Assembly (NCBI GenBank): GCA_035526825.1
Contig: DATLBT010000037.1
Coordinates: 1-8,119, forward strand
Direction: 5' to 3'
From: JACPFV01 sp035526825
GTDB taxonomy: Bacteria; Pseudomonadota; Gammaproteobacteria; Nevskiales; Nevskiaceae
Length of the DNA stretch: 8,119 nucleotides
Made by a program: the position numbers and the translations under genes. Of this stretch, positions 1 through 7,847 are shown in pieces. Within the stretch, counting starts at the first letter, position 1. Every line of letters begins with the position of its first letter. The notes under the pieces were generated by a model. It saw only the letters and a list, made by a program, of their open reading frames with translations. It was not told where the DNA came from and did no database searches.

Positions 1-1130
1 TCCTGCCCCATGCGCCAGGCGTCGGCCTCGAGCTTGCCGATGCCTTTCTCCAGTGATTGATAGGAAATCAGGCTGTGGCCCATGCCGACGCCGAGGTTGC
101 GCAGCACGGTGGAGTCGGTGAGGTCGCGCTGCCAGCGCGACACCGGCAGCTTCTCGGCGAGGTGCTGCAGCAGCGCATTGGCAAGGCCCAGGTTGCCTTC
201 CGCATTCTCGAAATCGATCGGGTTGACCTTGTGCGGCATGGTCGATGAGCCCACCTCGCCCGCGACGGTGCGCTGCTTGAAGTAGCCCAGCGACACGTAA
301 CCCCAGATGTCCCGGCAGAAGCCGACGAGGATCGTGTTGATGCGCGACAGCGCGTGGAAGTACTCCGCCATCCAGTCGTGCGGCTCGATCTGCGTCGTCG
401 CCGGGCTGCGCGCCAGGCCCAGATCCTTGATGAAACTGCCGGAGAGCTTCTGCCAGTTCACTTCGGGATAAGCGGCGAGGTGCGCGTTGAAGTTGCCGAC
501 CGCGCCGTTCATCTTGCCGAGGATCTGGACTTCGGCCAGCGCCGCGCGCTGGCGCCGCAATCGGTGCACGAATACCGCCAGTTCCTTGCCGAGCGTCGTC
601 GGCGAGGCCGGCTGGCCGTGGGTGCGCGCAAGCATCGGCTGGTCGCCGTGGCGCTGCGCCATGCCGGTGATGGCCTTGATGAGCTTGTCGATGGCCGGCA
701 GCAGTGCCTGGTCGCGGCCGTCCTTGAGCATCAGCGCGTAGGCCAGGTTGTTGATGTCCTCGGACGTGCACGCAAAGTGGATGAACTCCTTGAGGTCCGA
801 CAGCTCGCGCGAGCCGCTGATTTTTTCCTTGAGGTAATACTCCACCGCCTTGACGTCGTGGTTGGTGGTGTCCTCGATGGTCTTCACGCGCTGCGCATCG
901 GCCATGGCGAAGCCCGCCAGCAACTGCTCGAGTTTTTTCTCGGCGCTGGGGGAGAGTTTTGGAACTTCCTTGATGCCCTTCTCGGCAGCCAGCGCCTGCA
1001 GCCAGCGCACTTCGACCACGACGCGGTACTTGATCAGCCCGTACTCGCTGAAGATCTCGCGCAGGCCAAAGGTCTTTTCCGCATAGCGGCCGTCGATGGG
1101 CGAGAGGGCCGTAAGCGAGTTCAAGTTCAT
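1..1130 (-). CDS. purB: Adenylosuccinate lyase (3' end beyond window)
   Basis: Adenylosuccinate lyase, a cytoplasmic enzyme, cleaves SAICAR to AICAR and adenylosuccinate to AMP, releasing fumarate each time. It therefore acts twice in purine synthesis. Reading the minus strand from the ATG at 1130 gives 376 uninterrupted codons starting MNLNSLTALSPIDGRYAEKT, a typical PurB N-terminus. Visible motifs are TSEDINN (about 122-128), ARTHGQPASPTTLGKE (168-183) and the superfamily signature GSSTMPHKVNPIDFENAEGN (294-313). His171 and Ser295 fall at the same numbers as the catalytic His and Ser of E. coli PurB (456 aa), so about 80 C-terminal residues lie outside the window. No clear Shine-Dalgarno precedes the ATG. 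The start is chosen from the conserved N-terminus. The gene is divergent from the fumarase gene, with 66 bp between the start codons. Identity is near certain; only the 3' end is unseen. Confidence 0.96.
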   Translation of the reverse strand, partial: MNLNSLTALSPIDGRYAEKTFGLREIFSEYGLIKYRVVVEVRWLQALAAEKGIKEVPKLSPSAEKKLEQLLAGFAMADAQRVKTIEDTTNHDVKAVEYYLKEKISGSRELSDLKEFIHFACTSEDINNLAYALMLKDGRDQALLPAIDKLIKAITGMAQRHGDQPMLARTHGQPASPTTLGKELAVFVHRLRRQRAALAEVQILGKMNGAVGNFNAHLAAYPEVNWQKLSGSFIKDLGLARSPATTQIEPHDWMAEYFHALSRINTILVGFCRDIWGYVSLGYFKQRTVAGEVGSSTMPHKVNPIDFENAEGNLGLANALLQHLAEKLPVSRWQRDLTDSTVLRNLGVGMGHSLISYQSLEKGIGKLEADAWRMGQ

Positions 1131-1150
1131 GAAGGGGCGGAGGTTTTTGG

Positions 1151-1156
1151 TAGGAT
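1151..1156 (+). promoter_or_regulatory. Possible -10 box for the fumarase gene
   Basis: TAGGAT (4 of 6 to the sigma70 -10) lies 40 bp before the fumarase ATG, in the only non-coding DNA available upstream. A start point near 1163 would give a leader of about 34 nt that includes the AGGA ribosome-binding site at 1185-1188. No good -35 is visible at the right distance. Upstream sequence would lie inside the purB 5' end. This is a positional guess. Confidence 0.25.
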
Positions 1157-1164
1157 GCCGCCGC

Positions 1165-1192
1165 ATTGTAACGGCTCCCACCTCAGGACAAA
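1165..1192 (-). promoter_or_regulatory. Candidate purB promoter
   Basis: On the minus strand a TACAAT box (1170-1165, 5 of 6 to the sigma70 -10 consensus) lies 34 bases before the purB ATG. A weak TTGTCC (1191-1186, 4 of 6 to the -35 consensus) lies 15 bp upstream of it, a shorter spacing than usual. The predicted start point is near 1158, giving a leader of about 28 nt. The -10 is convincing and the -35 is not. The -35 overlaps the ribosome-binding site of the divergent fumarase gene. Confidence 0.4.
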
Positions 1193-1196
1193 CCAC

Positions 1197-2594
1197 ATGG
1201 CCAAGTTGCGCATCGAGAAGGACAGCATGGGTGAGCTCGAGGTGCCGGGCAACGCCATGTGGGGTGCGCAAACCCAGCGCGCTTACAACAACTTTCCGAT
1301 CTCCGGCCTGCGCATGCCGCGCGGCTTCATCCGTGCGTTGGGGCTGATCAAGGCCACCGCCGCCGAGGTCAACGAAGGGCTTGGCCTGATGGAGGGCCAG
1401 GTCGCCGTCGCGGTGCGCGACGCTGCCATCGCCGTGGCCGACGGCCACCACGACGAGCAATTCCCGATCGACGTGTTCCAGACCGGCTCGGGTACCAGCT
1501 CGAACATGAACGCCAACGAGGTGATCGCGTTCCTCGCCAGCAAGGAGGCCGGCACCAAGGTGCACGCCAACGACCACGTCAACATGGGACAGAGCTCCAA
1601 CGACGTGATCCCGACCGCGATCCATGTCTCCGCGGCGCTCGCACTCAACGAAAAACTCATCCCGATGCTCGGCAACCTCGCCGACGTCATCAAGAAGAAG
1701 GGCGCGACGCTCCGTTACCAGACCAAGACCGGCCGCACCCACCTGATGGATGCGATGCCGGTGCGCTTCGACCAGGAGCTCGGCGGGTGGGCGCAGCAGA
1801 TCAGCAACGGCGTCGAGCGCCTCAAGGCCTGCCTGCCGCGCATTCAGGCTTTGGCGCAGGGCGGGACCGCGGTCGGTACCGGCATCAATGCACACCCGGT
1901 GTTCGGCGTGAAGTTCGCCGCGAAACTCGCGGAGCGCACCAAGGTTGCGTTCACGGTAAGCCCGAACTACTTCGAATCGATGTCCTCGCAGGATGCGGCG
2001 GTCGAGCTGTCGGGTGCGCTGCGCACCATCGCGGTGTCAATGATGAAGATCGCCAACGACCTGCGCTGGATGAACTCGGGTCCGCTTGCCGGCATCGGTG
2101 AGATCGCCTTGCCCGCGCTGCAGCCGGGCTCGAGCATCATGCCGGGCAAGGTCAACCCGGTGATTCCCGAGGCGACGTGCATGGTCTGCGCGCAGGTCAT
2201 GGGTAACGACACCACGATCATGGTTGCGGGGCAGTCCGGCAACTTCCAGCTCAACGTCATGCTGCCGGTGATCGCGCTGAACCTGCTGCAGAGCCTCGAG
2301 CTGCTGACGTCCGTCTCGCGCCTGCTCGGCGAGTGCATCGAAGGATTCACCATCAACAAGAAGCACATCAGCGAAGCACTCGACCGCAACCCGATCCTGA
2401 TCACCGCGCTGAACGCGGTGATCGGCTACGAGAAGGGCGCAGCGATCGCGAAGAAGGCCTACGCCGAGGGCAAGCCGGTCATCGATGTCGCGATGGCCGA
2501 GACCGGGATGAGCCGCGAGGAGCTGGCCAGGCTGCTGAACCCGGCGGAGCTCACTACTGGCGGTATCAAAGGCCCGGGCGGCGCAGGCGGCTGA
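1197..2594 (+). CDS. fumC: Class II fumarate hydratase (fumarase C type)
   Basis: Fumarase interconverts fumarate and L-malate in the TCA cycle. The oxygen-stable class II form is a cytoplasmic homotetramer. The 465-residue protein (family usually about 460-470) shows SGTSSNMNANEV (98-109), QSSNDVIPTA (132-141), GRTHLMDAMP (179-188, catalytic His182) and GSSIMPGKVNP (311-321, catalytic Ser in the flexible loop). The start ATG at 1197 is preceded by AGGA at 1185-1188 with 8-nt spacing and gives the family-typical MAKLRIEKDSMGELEVP. The same frame is open back to 354, but that stretch is antisense to purB and is not coding. The loop continues PVIPEA, which recalls aspartase (PVVPE), but MPGKVNP with RTHLMDAMP favours fumarase. 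Some fumarases share PVIPEA. Aspartase is the main alternative and much less likely. The protein ends in a glycine-rich GPGGAGG tail. The gene is convergent with qor across a REP pair. Confidence 0.93.
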   Translation: MAKLRIEKDSMGELEVPGNAMWGAQTQRAYNNFPISGLRMPRGFIRALGLIKATAAEVNEGLGLMEGQVAVAVRDAAIAVADGHHDEQFPIDVFQTGSGTSSNMNANEVIAFLASKEAGTKVHANDHVNMGQSSNDVIPTAIHVSAALALNEKLIPMLGNLADVIKKKGATLRYQTKTGRTHLMDAMPVRFDQELGGWAQQISNGVERLKACLPRIQALAQGGTAVGTGINAHPVFGVKFAAKLAERTKVAFTVSPNYFESMSSQDAAVELSGALRTIAVSMMKIANDLRWMNSGPLAGIGEIALPALQPGSSIMPGKVNPVIPEATCMVCAQVMGNDTTIMVAGQSGNFQLNVMLPVIALNLLQSLELLTSVSRLLGECIEGFTINKKHISEALDRNPILITALNAVIGYEKGAAIAKKAYAEGKPVIDVAMAETGMSREELARLLNPAELTTGGIKGPGGAGG

Positions 2595-2597
2595 TCG

Positions 2598-2627
2598 CGT
2601 CGGGGCCAGGGCCCCTCCCACAAACAG
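2598..2627 (-). repeat. REP-like element, left copy (inverted relative to right copy)
   Basis: Read on the minus strand, this copy runs CTGTTTGTGGGAGGG then GCCCTGGCCCCGACG. It has a GTGGGAG head and a 5-bp hairpin GGGGC/GCCCC around a CCTG loop, closed by GACG. It starts four bases after the fumarase TGA. It matches the reverse complement of the copy at 2681-2710 at 26 of 30 positions. GTGGGAG-headed small palindromes scattered between genes are typical of REP families of pseudomonads and xanthomonads. No T-run follows, so it is not a classical intrinsic terminator, though it could slow 3' exonucleases or help end transcription. Confidence 0.75.
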
Positions 2628-2680
2628 GGTGGTGGTGGTGAGACGGCAGGGTCGCGCGAAACCAATCGGCGGGAGAGCCG

Positions 2681-2710
2681 CTTTCTGTGGGAGGGCCCCT
2701 GGGCCCGACG
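2681..2710 (+). repeat. REP-like element, right copy
   Basis: Plus-strand CTTTCTGTGGGAGGG then CCCCTGGGCCCGACG, with a 5-bp hairpin GGGCC/GGCCC around the same CCTG loop. It ends at 2710, the base next to the qor stop codon (TAA, 2713-2711 on the minus strand). With the left copy it forms a REPIN-like inverted pair (two REPs head to head, 53-nt spacer at 2628-2680) filling the convergent intergenic region. The two hairpins differ by a swapped base pair that preserves the stem. Confidence 0.75.
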
Positions 2711-3685
2711 TTACGGCAATAGCACCGTCGCCCCGACGGTCTTGCGATTTTCCAGATCGCGATGCGCGATCGCCGCATCTTTCAGCGCATAACGCTGCCC
2801 AACCTCGGCTTCTACGACGCCTGACCGCATGACGTGGAACAGCGCCTTCGCCCCATTAAGCAACTCCTCGCGCCGCGCCGCGTAGTGCCCCAGCGTCGGC
2901 CGCGTGAGGAACAGCGAACCTTTCTGGCTCAGCACCAGCGGATCCAGCGCCGGCGGCCGGCCCGAAGCGTTGCCGTAGCTCACCATCATGCCGAGCGGAC
3001 GCAGGCAGTCGAGCGACTTCATGAAGGTGTCGGCGCCGACGGAGTCGTAGACCACGTCGACGCCGCGGCCGTCGGTGTGGCGCTGGACCTCAGCGACGAA
3101 ATCCTCAGCGCGATAGTCGATGGCATGCGCGCAGCCCAGCGCCCGTGCACGTCGAACCTTGTCCGGCCCGCCGGCCGTGCCGATCACGGTGGCGCCCAGG
3201 TGCGCGGCCCACGGCACCAGCACGCTGCCGACGCCGCCGGCCGCCGCGTGCACCAGCAGCACATCGCCGCGCTTCACCGGAAAAGTCTTGCGCAGCAGAT
3301 ACCAGGCGGTAAGGCCCTTGAGCATGACCGCAGCAGCCTGCTCGTCGGCGACGCCGCGCGGCAGCTTCACGAGCCTTGCCGCGGGAATCACGCGCTGCTC
3401 CGCATACGCACCCGGTGGACCACCGGCATAGGCGGCGCGATCGCCGATCCTGAAATCAGCGACGTCCGCGCCGACCGCGGCCACCACACCCGCAGCCTCC
3501 TGGCCCAGGCCCGAGGGCAGGGGCACCGGGTACAGCCCGCTGCGCTGGTAAGTGTCGATGAAGTTCAGCCCGACGGCCGTCTGGCGCAGCAATACCTCGC
3601 CGGGCCCCGGCGCGGAAACATCGGCGTCGACCCACTCGAGGACCTCGGGCCCGCCGTGGCGTGCGATGCGAATGGCTTTGCTCAT
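2711..3685 (-). CDS. qorA: NADPH:quinone oxidoreductase, zeta-crystallin type
   Basis: This soluble MDR-superfamily reductase transfers electrons from NADPH to quinones. The 324-residue length is close to E. coli QorA (327). From the ATG at 3685 the N-terminus MSKAIRIARHGGPEVLEW matches the family. Other marks are the GroES-like domain with VGLNFIDTYQRSGLYP (38-53) and GQEAAGVVAAVG (61-72), the Rossmann nucleotide-binding motif HAAAGGVGSVLVPWA (146-160), and the tail ENRKTVGATVLLP. The Cys/His zinc ligands of alcohol dehydrogenases are absent, as expected for Qor. The frame is open far upstream to 4303, but that part is antisense to dsbB and rraA. There is no Shine-Dalgarno, and the -10 box sits about 9 bases from the ATG, so the mRNA may be leaderless. 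The stop codon directly abuts a REP element. Family assignment is firm; the physiological substrate cannot be read from sequence. Confidence 0.92.
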   Translation of the reverse strand: MSKAIRIARHGGPEVLEWVDADVSAPGPGEVLLRQTAVGLNFIDTYQRSGLYPVPLPSGLGQEAAGVVAAVGADVADFRIGDRAAYAGGPPGAYAEQRVIPAARLVKLPRGVADEQAAAVMLKGLTAWYLLRKTFPVKRGDVLLVHAAAGGVGSVLVPWAAHLGATVIGTAGGPDKVRRARALGCAHAIDYRAEDFVAEVQRHTDGRGVDVVYDSVGADTFMKSLDCLRPLGMMVSYGNASGRPPALDPLVLSQKGSLFLTRPTLGHYAARREELLNGAKALFHVMRSGVVEAEVGQRYALKDAAIAHRDLENRKTVGATVLLP

Positions 3686-3693
3686 CGCGCCGG

Positions 3694-3703
3694 ATTGTAG
3701 AAT
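3694..3703. promoter_or_regulatory. Overlapping divergent -10 boxes (qor / dsbB)
   Basis: The near-palindrome ATTGTAGAAT carries TAGAAT on the plus strand (3698-3703) and TACAAT on the minus strand (3699-3694). Each matches 5 of 6 bases of the sigma70 -10 and each points to the nearer gene. Expected start points are about 3710 (dsbB ATG at 3713) and about 3687 (qor ATG at 3685), so both transcripts would start within a few bases of their start codons. Neither gene has a Shine-Dalgarno. -35 boxes are not recognisable on either side. Confidence 0.5.
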
Positions 3704-3712
3704 GCGCGGCCC

Positions 3713-4216
3713 ATGAAACCCATCACCTTTCGCCAGTGGTCCGCCGTCGGCTTCGTTGCCTGCGTCGGCGCGATGGCCTTTGCGCTGTACCTCGAGCACT
3801 TCCAGAACCTCGAACCGTGCCCCATGTGCATGTTCCAGCGCGTCGCGATGGTCGCGGCAGGGCTGGTGTTCCTCGCTGGCGCGATCCACGGACCGCACCA
3901 GGCTGGCCGCTGGGTCTATGCCGTGCTTGCCGCTGCGATGGCCGGCGGGGGCGTTTTCATCGCCGCGCGCCACGTCTGGCTGCAGGGCTTGCCGCCGGAC
4001 CAGGTGCCGGCTTGCGGCCCGACGCTCGATTACCTGATGAACGTACTGCCGCTGACCGAAGTGATCCGCACGATCATCAGCGGCGACGGCAACTGCGCCA
4101 AGATCGACGCCGCGTTCCTCGGCGTCAGCCTGCCGGGCTGGACGCTCGTTGCGTTCGTCGGCCTGGTGCTGCTCGCGCTTGCCGCGCCCATCCTCGCCCG
4201 CAAGGACGTCAAGTGA
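3713..4216 (+). CDS. dsbB: Disulfide bond formation protein B (DsbA-reoxidising quinone reductase)
   Basis: DsbB is an inner-membrane protein that reoxidises the periplasmic thiol oxidase DsbA and passes the electrons to ubiquinone. The 167-residue product has four hydrophobic stretches at about 10-27, 43-59, 66-85 and 142-162. Both redox cysteine pairs are in place: CPMC (Cys36/Cys39) in the first periplasmic loop and Cys101/Cys128 in the second, equivalent to E. coli 41/44 and 104/130. Arg43 of FQRVAM corresponds to the Arg near the quinone site. The ATG at 3713 follows directly on the conserved divergent promoter region and has no Shine-Dalgarno, so translation from a very short leader is likely. 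The stop overlaps the rraA start (GTGA). No dsbA is in the window. The assignment is secure. Confidence 0.95.
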   Translation: MKPITFRQWSAVGFVACVGAMAFALYLEHFQNLEPCPMCMFQRVAMVAAGLVFLAGAIHGPHQAGRWVYAVLAAAMAGGGVFIAARHVWLQGLPPDQVPACGPTLDYLMNVLPLTEVIRTIISGDGNCAKIDAAFLGVSLPGWTLVAFVGLVLLALAAPILARKDVK

Positions 4217-4695
4217 GCACCAGCACCACGGATCTCTCGGACAAACATCCGGAAGCGCAGACCTGTGAACCGGTGTTCCACGACTTCGGCGGACGCAAGG
4301 CATTTCACGGTGCGATCAAGACGCTGAAGGTGTTCGAGGACAACGCGCTGGTGCGCTCGACGCTCGCAACCCCGGGCGAGGGCCGCGTGCTCGTGGTCGA
4401 TGCCGGCGGCTCCAGCCGCTGCGCCGTCGTCGGCGGCAACCTCGGCGCGCTCGCGGTCAAGAACCAATGGGCCGGCCTCGTCGTCAACGGCTATGTGCGC
4501 GACTCTGGCGAACTCGGCGGCCAGGCCGTCGGCATCAAGGCGCTTGGACTGCACCCGCGCAAGAGCGAGAAGGGCCTGCACTCGGCGCACGCCGACCGCG
4601 TCGTCGCCTTTGCCGGCGTCACCTTCCGCCCCGGCGCGTGGCTCTATGCCGACGCCGACGGCATCGTCGTCTCGGACGGCCCCATCCACGGCTGA
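4213..4695 (+). CDS. rraA: RraA family protein (RNase E activity regulator / possible aldolase)
   Basis: In E. coli, RraA is a trimeric cytoplasmic protein that binds RNase E and lowers its activity. Relatives with the same fold are 4-hydroxy-4-methyl-2-oxoglutarate (HMG) aldolases and oxaloacetate decarboxylases, so old menG annotations should be ignored. The 160-residue product (E. coli 161) shows STTDLSDKH, PVFHDFGGRKAF, VLVVDAGGSSRCAVVGGNL, GYVRDSGEL and the near-C-terminal LYADADGIVVS. A GTG at 4213 is the start. AAGGA at 4202-4206 lies 6 nt upstream and the resulting N-terminus matches the family; no in-frame ATG fits. The start overlaps the dsbB TGA in GTGA, which suggests translational coupling. 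The residues G-x20-R-D-x2-E of the aldolase subfamily are present, so a catalytic role is possible. Family assignment is firm; the role is open between RNase E control and enzyme activity. Confidence 0.9.
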   Translation: MSTSTTDLSDKHPEAQTCEPVFHDFGGRKAFHGAIKTLKVFEDNALVRSTLATPGEGRVLVVDAGGSSRCAVVGGNLGALAVKNQWAGLVVNGYVRDSGELGGQAVGIKALGLHPRKSEKGLHSAHADRVVAFAGVTFRPGAWLYADADGIVVSDGPIHG

Positions 4696-4713
4696 TCCAG
4701 GCCGGCGACGCCC

Positions 4714-6081
4714 ATGCACGACATGACGCAAGGCCCGTTGCGGGGGCATATCGCCCGCATCGCGGCATTCATCTGCTTCTCGATGGTGATGCAGACGCTC
4801 TACGCGCTGGTCGACCTCTATTGGGTCGGCCACCTCGGCGCGCCGGCGATCGCGGCCGTCAGCGTAGGCAGCAACATGATGTTCCTGGTGCTGGCGGGTA
4901 CGCAGGCGCTCAGCATCGGCACGGTGGCACTGGTCGCGCAGGCGGCGGGCCGCAAGGACACGGCGGCGGTGACCTTCAGCACCGCGCAAGCCACCGGGCT
5001 GTCGCTGGCGGTCGGCCTCGCCTACCTCGTGCTCGGCTTTGCGTTCATGCGGAGCTACGCCAACGCCTTCGCCGCCGACGCGCACACCGCGCAACTCACC
5101 GTCGACTACCTCGTCTGGTTCATGCCTTCGTTGTGCCTGCAGTTCCTCATGACCGCGCAGGGCTCGGCGCTGCGCGGCATCGGGAACATGCGGCTCGCGA
5201 CGTTCACGCAGATGGGCAGCCTTGCGCTCAACTTCGCGCTGGCGCCGGTGCTGGTGCTCGGCTGGCCGTTCGGCGCGCCGCTCGGCGTGGCAGGTGCGGG
5301 CCTCGCGACATTCATCTCGGTGCTGGCGGCGACGGCGTTCCTCGGTTGGCGGCTGGCGCGCGACGGCGGGGCGCTGCGCTTTTCACTCGAGCAGTTGCGG
5401 CCGGATTTCGCGGCGTGGAAGCGCATCCTCCTGATCGGCCTGCCGGCGGGCGGCGAATTCGTGCTGATGTCGATCTATTTGCTGACGGTCTTCAGCATCG
5501 CGCGCCATTTCGGGCCGGAGGCACAGGCCGGCTTCGGCGTGGGGATGCGCTGGCTGCAGGCGTTCACGATGCCCGCGCTCGCGATCAGCTTCGCGGCCGC
5601 CGCGGTGGCTGGCCAGAACTACGGCGCCCATTTGCACGAGCGCGTGCGCGCCACGTTCCGCGAGGCGCTGCTGCAGGCCGGCGTGCTGATGCTGGTGTCG
5701 ATGGCGCTGCTGCAAATCGCGCCGGCCGCGCTGATGCGCCTGCTGTCGGCGGACCCTGCGGTCATCGCCGAAGGCACCAGCTTCCTGCGCATCATCGCGT
5801 TCAACCTGCCGGCGGCAGCCGTGATCTTCGCGTGCTCGGGACTGTTCCAGGGCCTCGGCAATACCATGCCGGCACTGATCGCCTCCGCGGCGCGCGTCGG
5901 GCTCATCATGTCGCTGGCGCTGTGGGCGTCGACCCGGCCGGGCTTCGAGCTGCGACACATCTGGGGCCTGTCGGTGTTCGCGGCGCTGGTCCAGGCGGGG
6001 GTCTGCGCGTGGTTCCTTCGCCGCGAATTCCGCCGCCGGCTGCCGCTGCCGGTCGGGTCGCCGGTGCCGCAGAGCGCTTGA
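4714..6081 (+). CDS. MATE family multidrug/cation antiporter
   Basis: This is a predicted inner-membrane exporter of the MATE family, which expels cationic drugs and dyes in exchange for Na+ or H+. The 455-residue length and about 12 hydrophobic segments in two halves fit the family. Typical marks are ALVDLYWVGHLG (31-42, Asp34 in TM1), ALSIGTVALVAQAAGR (65-80), QGSALRGIGNMR...LNFALAPVLVLG (149-183) in the first half, and FGVGMRWLQAFTMPALAISFAAAAVAGQNYGA (274-305) and LFQGLGNTMPALI (377-389) in the second. The start is uncertain between ATG 4714 and ATG 4723: AGG at 4699-4701 is the only ribosome-binding-like sequence, and MTQGPLRGHIARI from 4723 looks like the usual beginning. The gene follows rraA by 18 bp and is probably co-transcribed. 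Substrate and subgroup (NorM or DinF type) cannot be decided here. Confidence 0.9.
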   Translation: MHDMTQGPLRGHIARIAAFICFSMVMQTLYALVDLYWVGHLGAPAIAAVSVGSNMMFLVLAGTQALSIGTVALVAQAAGRKDTAAVTFSTAQATGLSLAVGLAYLVLGFAFMRSYANAFAADAHTAQLTVDYLVWFMPSLCLQFLMTAQGSALRGIGNMRLATFTQMGSLALNFALAPVLVLGWPFGAPLGVAGAGLATFISVLAATAFLGWRLARDGGALRFSLEQLRPDFAAWKRILLIGLPAGGEFVLMSIYLLTVFSIARHFGPEAQAGFGVGMRWLQAFTMPALAISFAAAAVAGQNYGAHLHERVRATFREALLQAGVLMLVSMALLQIAPAALMRLLSADPAVIAEGTSFLRIIAFNLPAAAVIFACSGLFQGLGNTMPALIASAARVGLIMSLALWASTRPGFELRHIWGLSVFAALVQAGVCAWFLRREFRRRLPLPVGSPVPQSA

Positions 6082-6112
6082 AAAATCAGCGCGACGTCGC
6101 CGTTTTGCTGCA

Positions 6113-6143
6113 TTGCAACGTGCGCGTAATCTGCCGCTATACT
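6113..6143 (+). promoter_or_regulatory. Candidate aceB promoter
   Basis: TATACT (6138-6143, 5 of 6 to the -10) lies 37 bp before the malate synthase ATG. TTGCAA (6113-6118, 4 of 6 to the -35) sits upstream with a 19-bp spacer, or TGCAAC with 18 bp. The predicted start is near 6150, giving a leader of about 30 nt. This is the best-looking promoter in the window and would drive aceB-aceA. I see no clear operator around it, although the 99-bp gap from the end of the MATE gene leaves room for one. Confidence 0.5.
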
Positions 6144-6180
6144 TTGCGCCCCCGAGCCGACCCCCAGCGATAGAAAGCCA

Positions 6181-7762
<1,582 letters not shown>

Positions 7763-7764
<2 letters not shown>

Positions 7765-7790
7765 GGACTATCCTGCAATGACTGGCGACG
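7763..7790 (+). repeat. Duplicated ribosome-binding site/start module, copy A
   Basis: GAGGA at 7763-7767 overlaps the aceB stop codon and precedes an ATG at 7778 with 10-nt spacing. The stretch matches 7822-7847 at 23 of 26 aligned bases, with a 2-base gap. The blocks GAGGACT, CTGCAATGAC and GCGACG are identical. The ATG opens a frame that runs without a stop into aceA, so it could start an aceA form with 19 extra residues (MTGDGSTPNLNFNSERTAA). Confidence 0.7.
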
Positions 7791-7821
7791 GCTCCACCCC
7801 GAACCTGAATTTCAATTCCGA

Positions 7822-7847
7822 GAGGACTGCTGCAATGACCCGCGACG
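7822..7847 (+). repeat. Duplicated ribosome-binding site/start module, copy B
   Basis: This copy holds AGAGGA (7821-7826), 8 nt before the ATG at 7835, the start that best fits isocitrate lyase. It is the near-identical partner of 7763-7790. The two ATGs are 57 bases apart and in the same frame. Confidence 0.7.

Noticed and set aside
354..1196. 281-codon N-terminal extension of fumarase on the plus strand
   Set aside because: It is antisense to purB, whose catalytic motifs are intact. The extension has no family resemblance, and fumarase has its own ribosome-binding site and family-typical start at 1197.
2627..2641. Short GTG trinucleotide run in the REP spacer
   Set aside because: There are only about four units, which is within chance for this base composition, and no function is suggested.
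3686..4303. Upstream extension of the qor frame
   Set aside because: It is antisense to dsbB and the start of rraA. The true Qor N-terminus MSKAIRIARHGGPEVL begins at 3685.
6090..6106. Palindrome GCGACGTCGC followed by CGTTTT as a terminator after the MATE gene
   Set aside because: With no room for a loop, the stem shrinks to 3 bp and the T-run is only four bases. This is too weak to call.
4467..6173. 568-codon plus-strand frame overlapping rraA and the MATE gene
   Set aside because: It is an Arg/Gly/Ala-rich out-of-frame shadow with no recognisable domain. The transmembrane pattern belongs to the other frame.
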